From an uncultured Eubacteriales bacterium (GTDB lineage: Bacteria; Bacillota; Clostridia; Oscillospirales; Acutalibacteraceae): a DNA stretch of 28,891 nucleotides. The notes beneath the pieces were generated by a model. The model had not been told where the DNA came from and searched no databases. It worked only from the letters and a program-made list of their open reading frames with translations. Shown piece by piece: positions 28,715-28,891 of the stretch. Position 1 is the stretch's first letter. Each line of letters starts with the position of its first letter. Both the position numbers and the translations under genes were made by a program. The DNA lies in the NCBI GenBank assembly GCA_934489895.1, contig CAKSST010000024.1:1-28891 (forward strand), written 5' to 3'.

Positions 28715-28891
28715 CTGTCTATGGGCTACAAAAAAGATATTTTCGGCAGTTTTGCGTATGACTTCGAACTCTCACGTTGTGCAAAAGTTCCTATAATTAC
28801 CGTTATTTCTTACCACTGATTTCGCCTTGCAATGTACTCTTTGCAATTCTACCGTAGAGACGTCATGTTACAATTTCCGTGAAGGAGTTGA

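Noticed and set aside
28721..28819. Short frame MGYKKDIFGSF as a real gene
   Set aside because: There is no ribosome site and only 32 codons; kept only as part of the hairpin-array observation.
28820..28891. TGTTACAAT followed by GAAGGAGTTGA as promoter and start of a next gene
   Set aside because: The -10 lacks a -35 and the window ends before any start codon can be confirmed.

Overview
The window is chromosomal DNA of an anaerobic, fairly AT-rich Gram-positive bacterium, most likely an uncultured gut Clostridia member (Oscillospirales-like). The evidence is AGGAG-type ribosome binding sites, a T-box leader, a diderm-independent lipoprotein ABC importer, rubredoxin and flavodiiron oxygen defence, and typical Firmicutes prophage modules. 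It falls into two parts. Positions 1 to about 19,640 are the right-hand part of a temperate tailed-phage prophage inserted at the 3' end of tRNA-Ala(GGC). Positions 19,644-28,891 are host chromosome. The left prophage end, with tail, lysis and attL, lies outside the window.

Prophage layout. The lytic genes run leftwards on the minus strand in tightly overlapping order. Early genes (15,726 down to 10,218) include an excisionase-like HTH protein, small regulators, a DUF3799 PD-(D/E)XK nuclease with partner, SSB, an ERCC4 nuclease, a replication initiator carrying an iteron cluster that is a likely phage origin, and a cytosine methyltransferase. Middle genes (10,167 to 7,359) include a protein with sixteen 9-residue repeats, two nucleotide pyrophosphohydrolases and an ArpU/sigma-region-4-like late regulator. 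Late genes (7,320 leftwards), behind an extended -10 promoter, encode a small Cys protein, TerS, TerL, scaffold, capsid, portal, connector and a partial gene. The lysogeny module runs rightwards: a LexA/CI-type S24 repressor, two membrane proteins and a tyrosine integrase. The cro-like gene faces the repressor across a switch with well-formed sigma-A promoters and repeated TTTTTGGGAC operators.

The least ordinary part of the prophage is its lysogeny arm. A compact minus-strand transcription unit (TTGACT-17-TATAAT, about 80 nt, strong terminator with U-tract) sits directly upstream of and antisense to the integrase leader, and looks like an unannotated small RNA. A small membrane protein is separated from an in-phase SHOCT-like tail only by a -1 slip at an A8 run.

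Host segment. tRNA-Ala(GGC) and tRNA-Gln(CTG) are followed by a FliB-like Cys-cluster protein. Next is a T-box-controlled TrpXYZ-type ABC importer whose specifier I read as UUC (Phe). Then come a DUF975 membrane protein behind overlapping perfect palindromes, a rubredoxin with a flavodiiron protein that carries its own flavin-reductase and rubredoxin domains, and a tandem class II aldolase-family protein with a degenerate second domain. The right end holds an array of small hairpins that I cannot assign to a known element.
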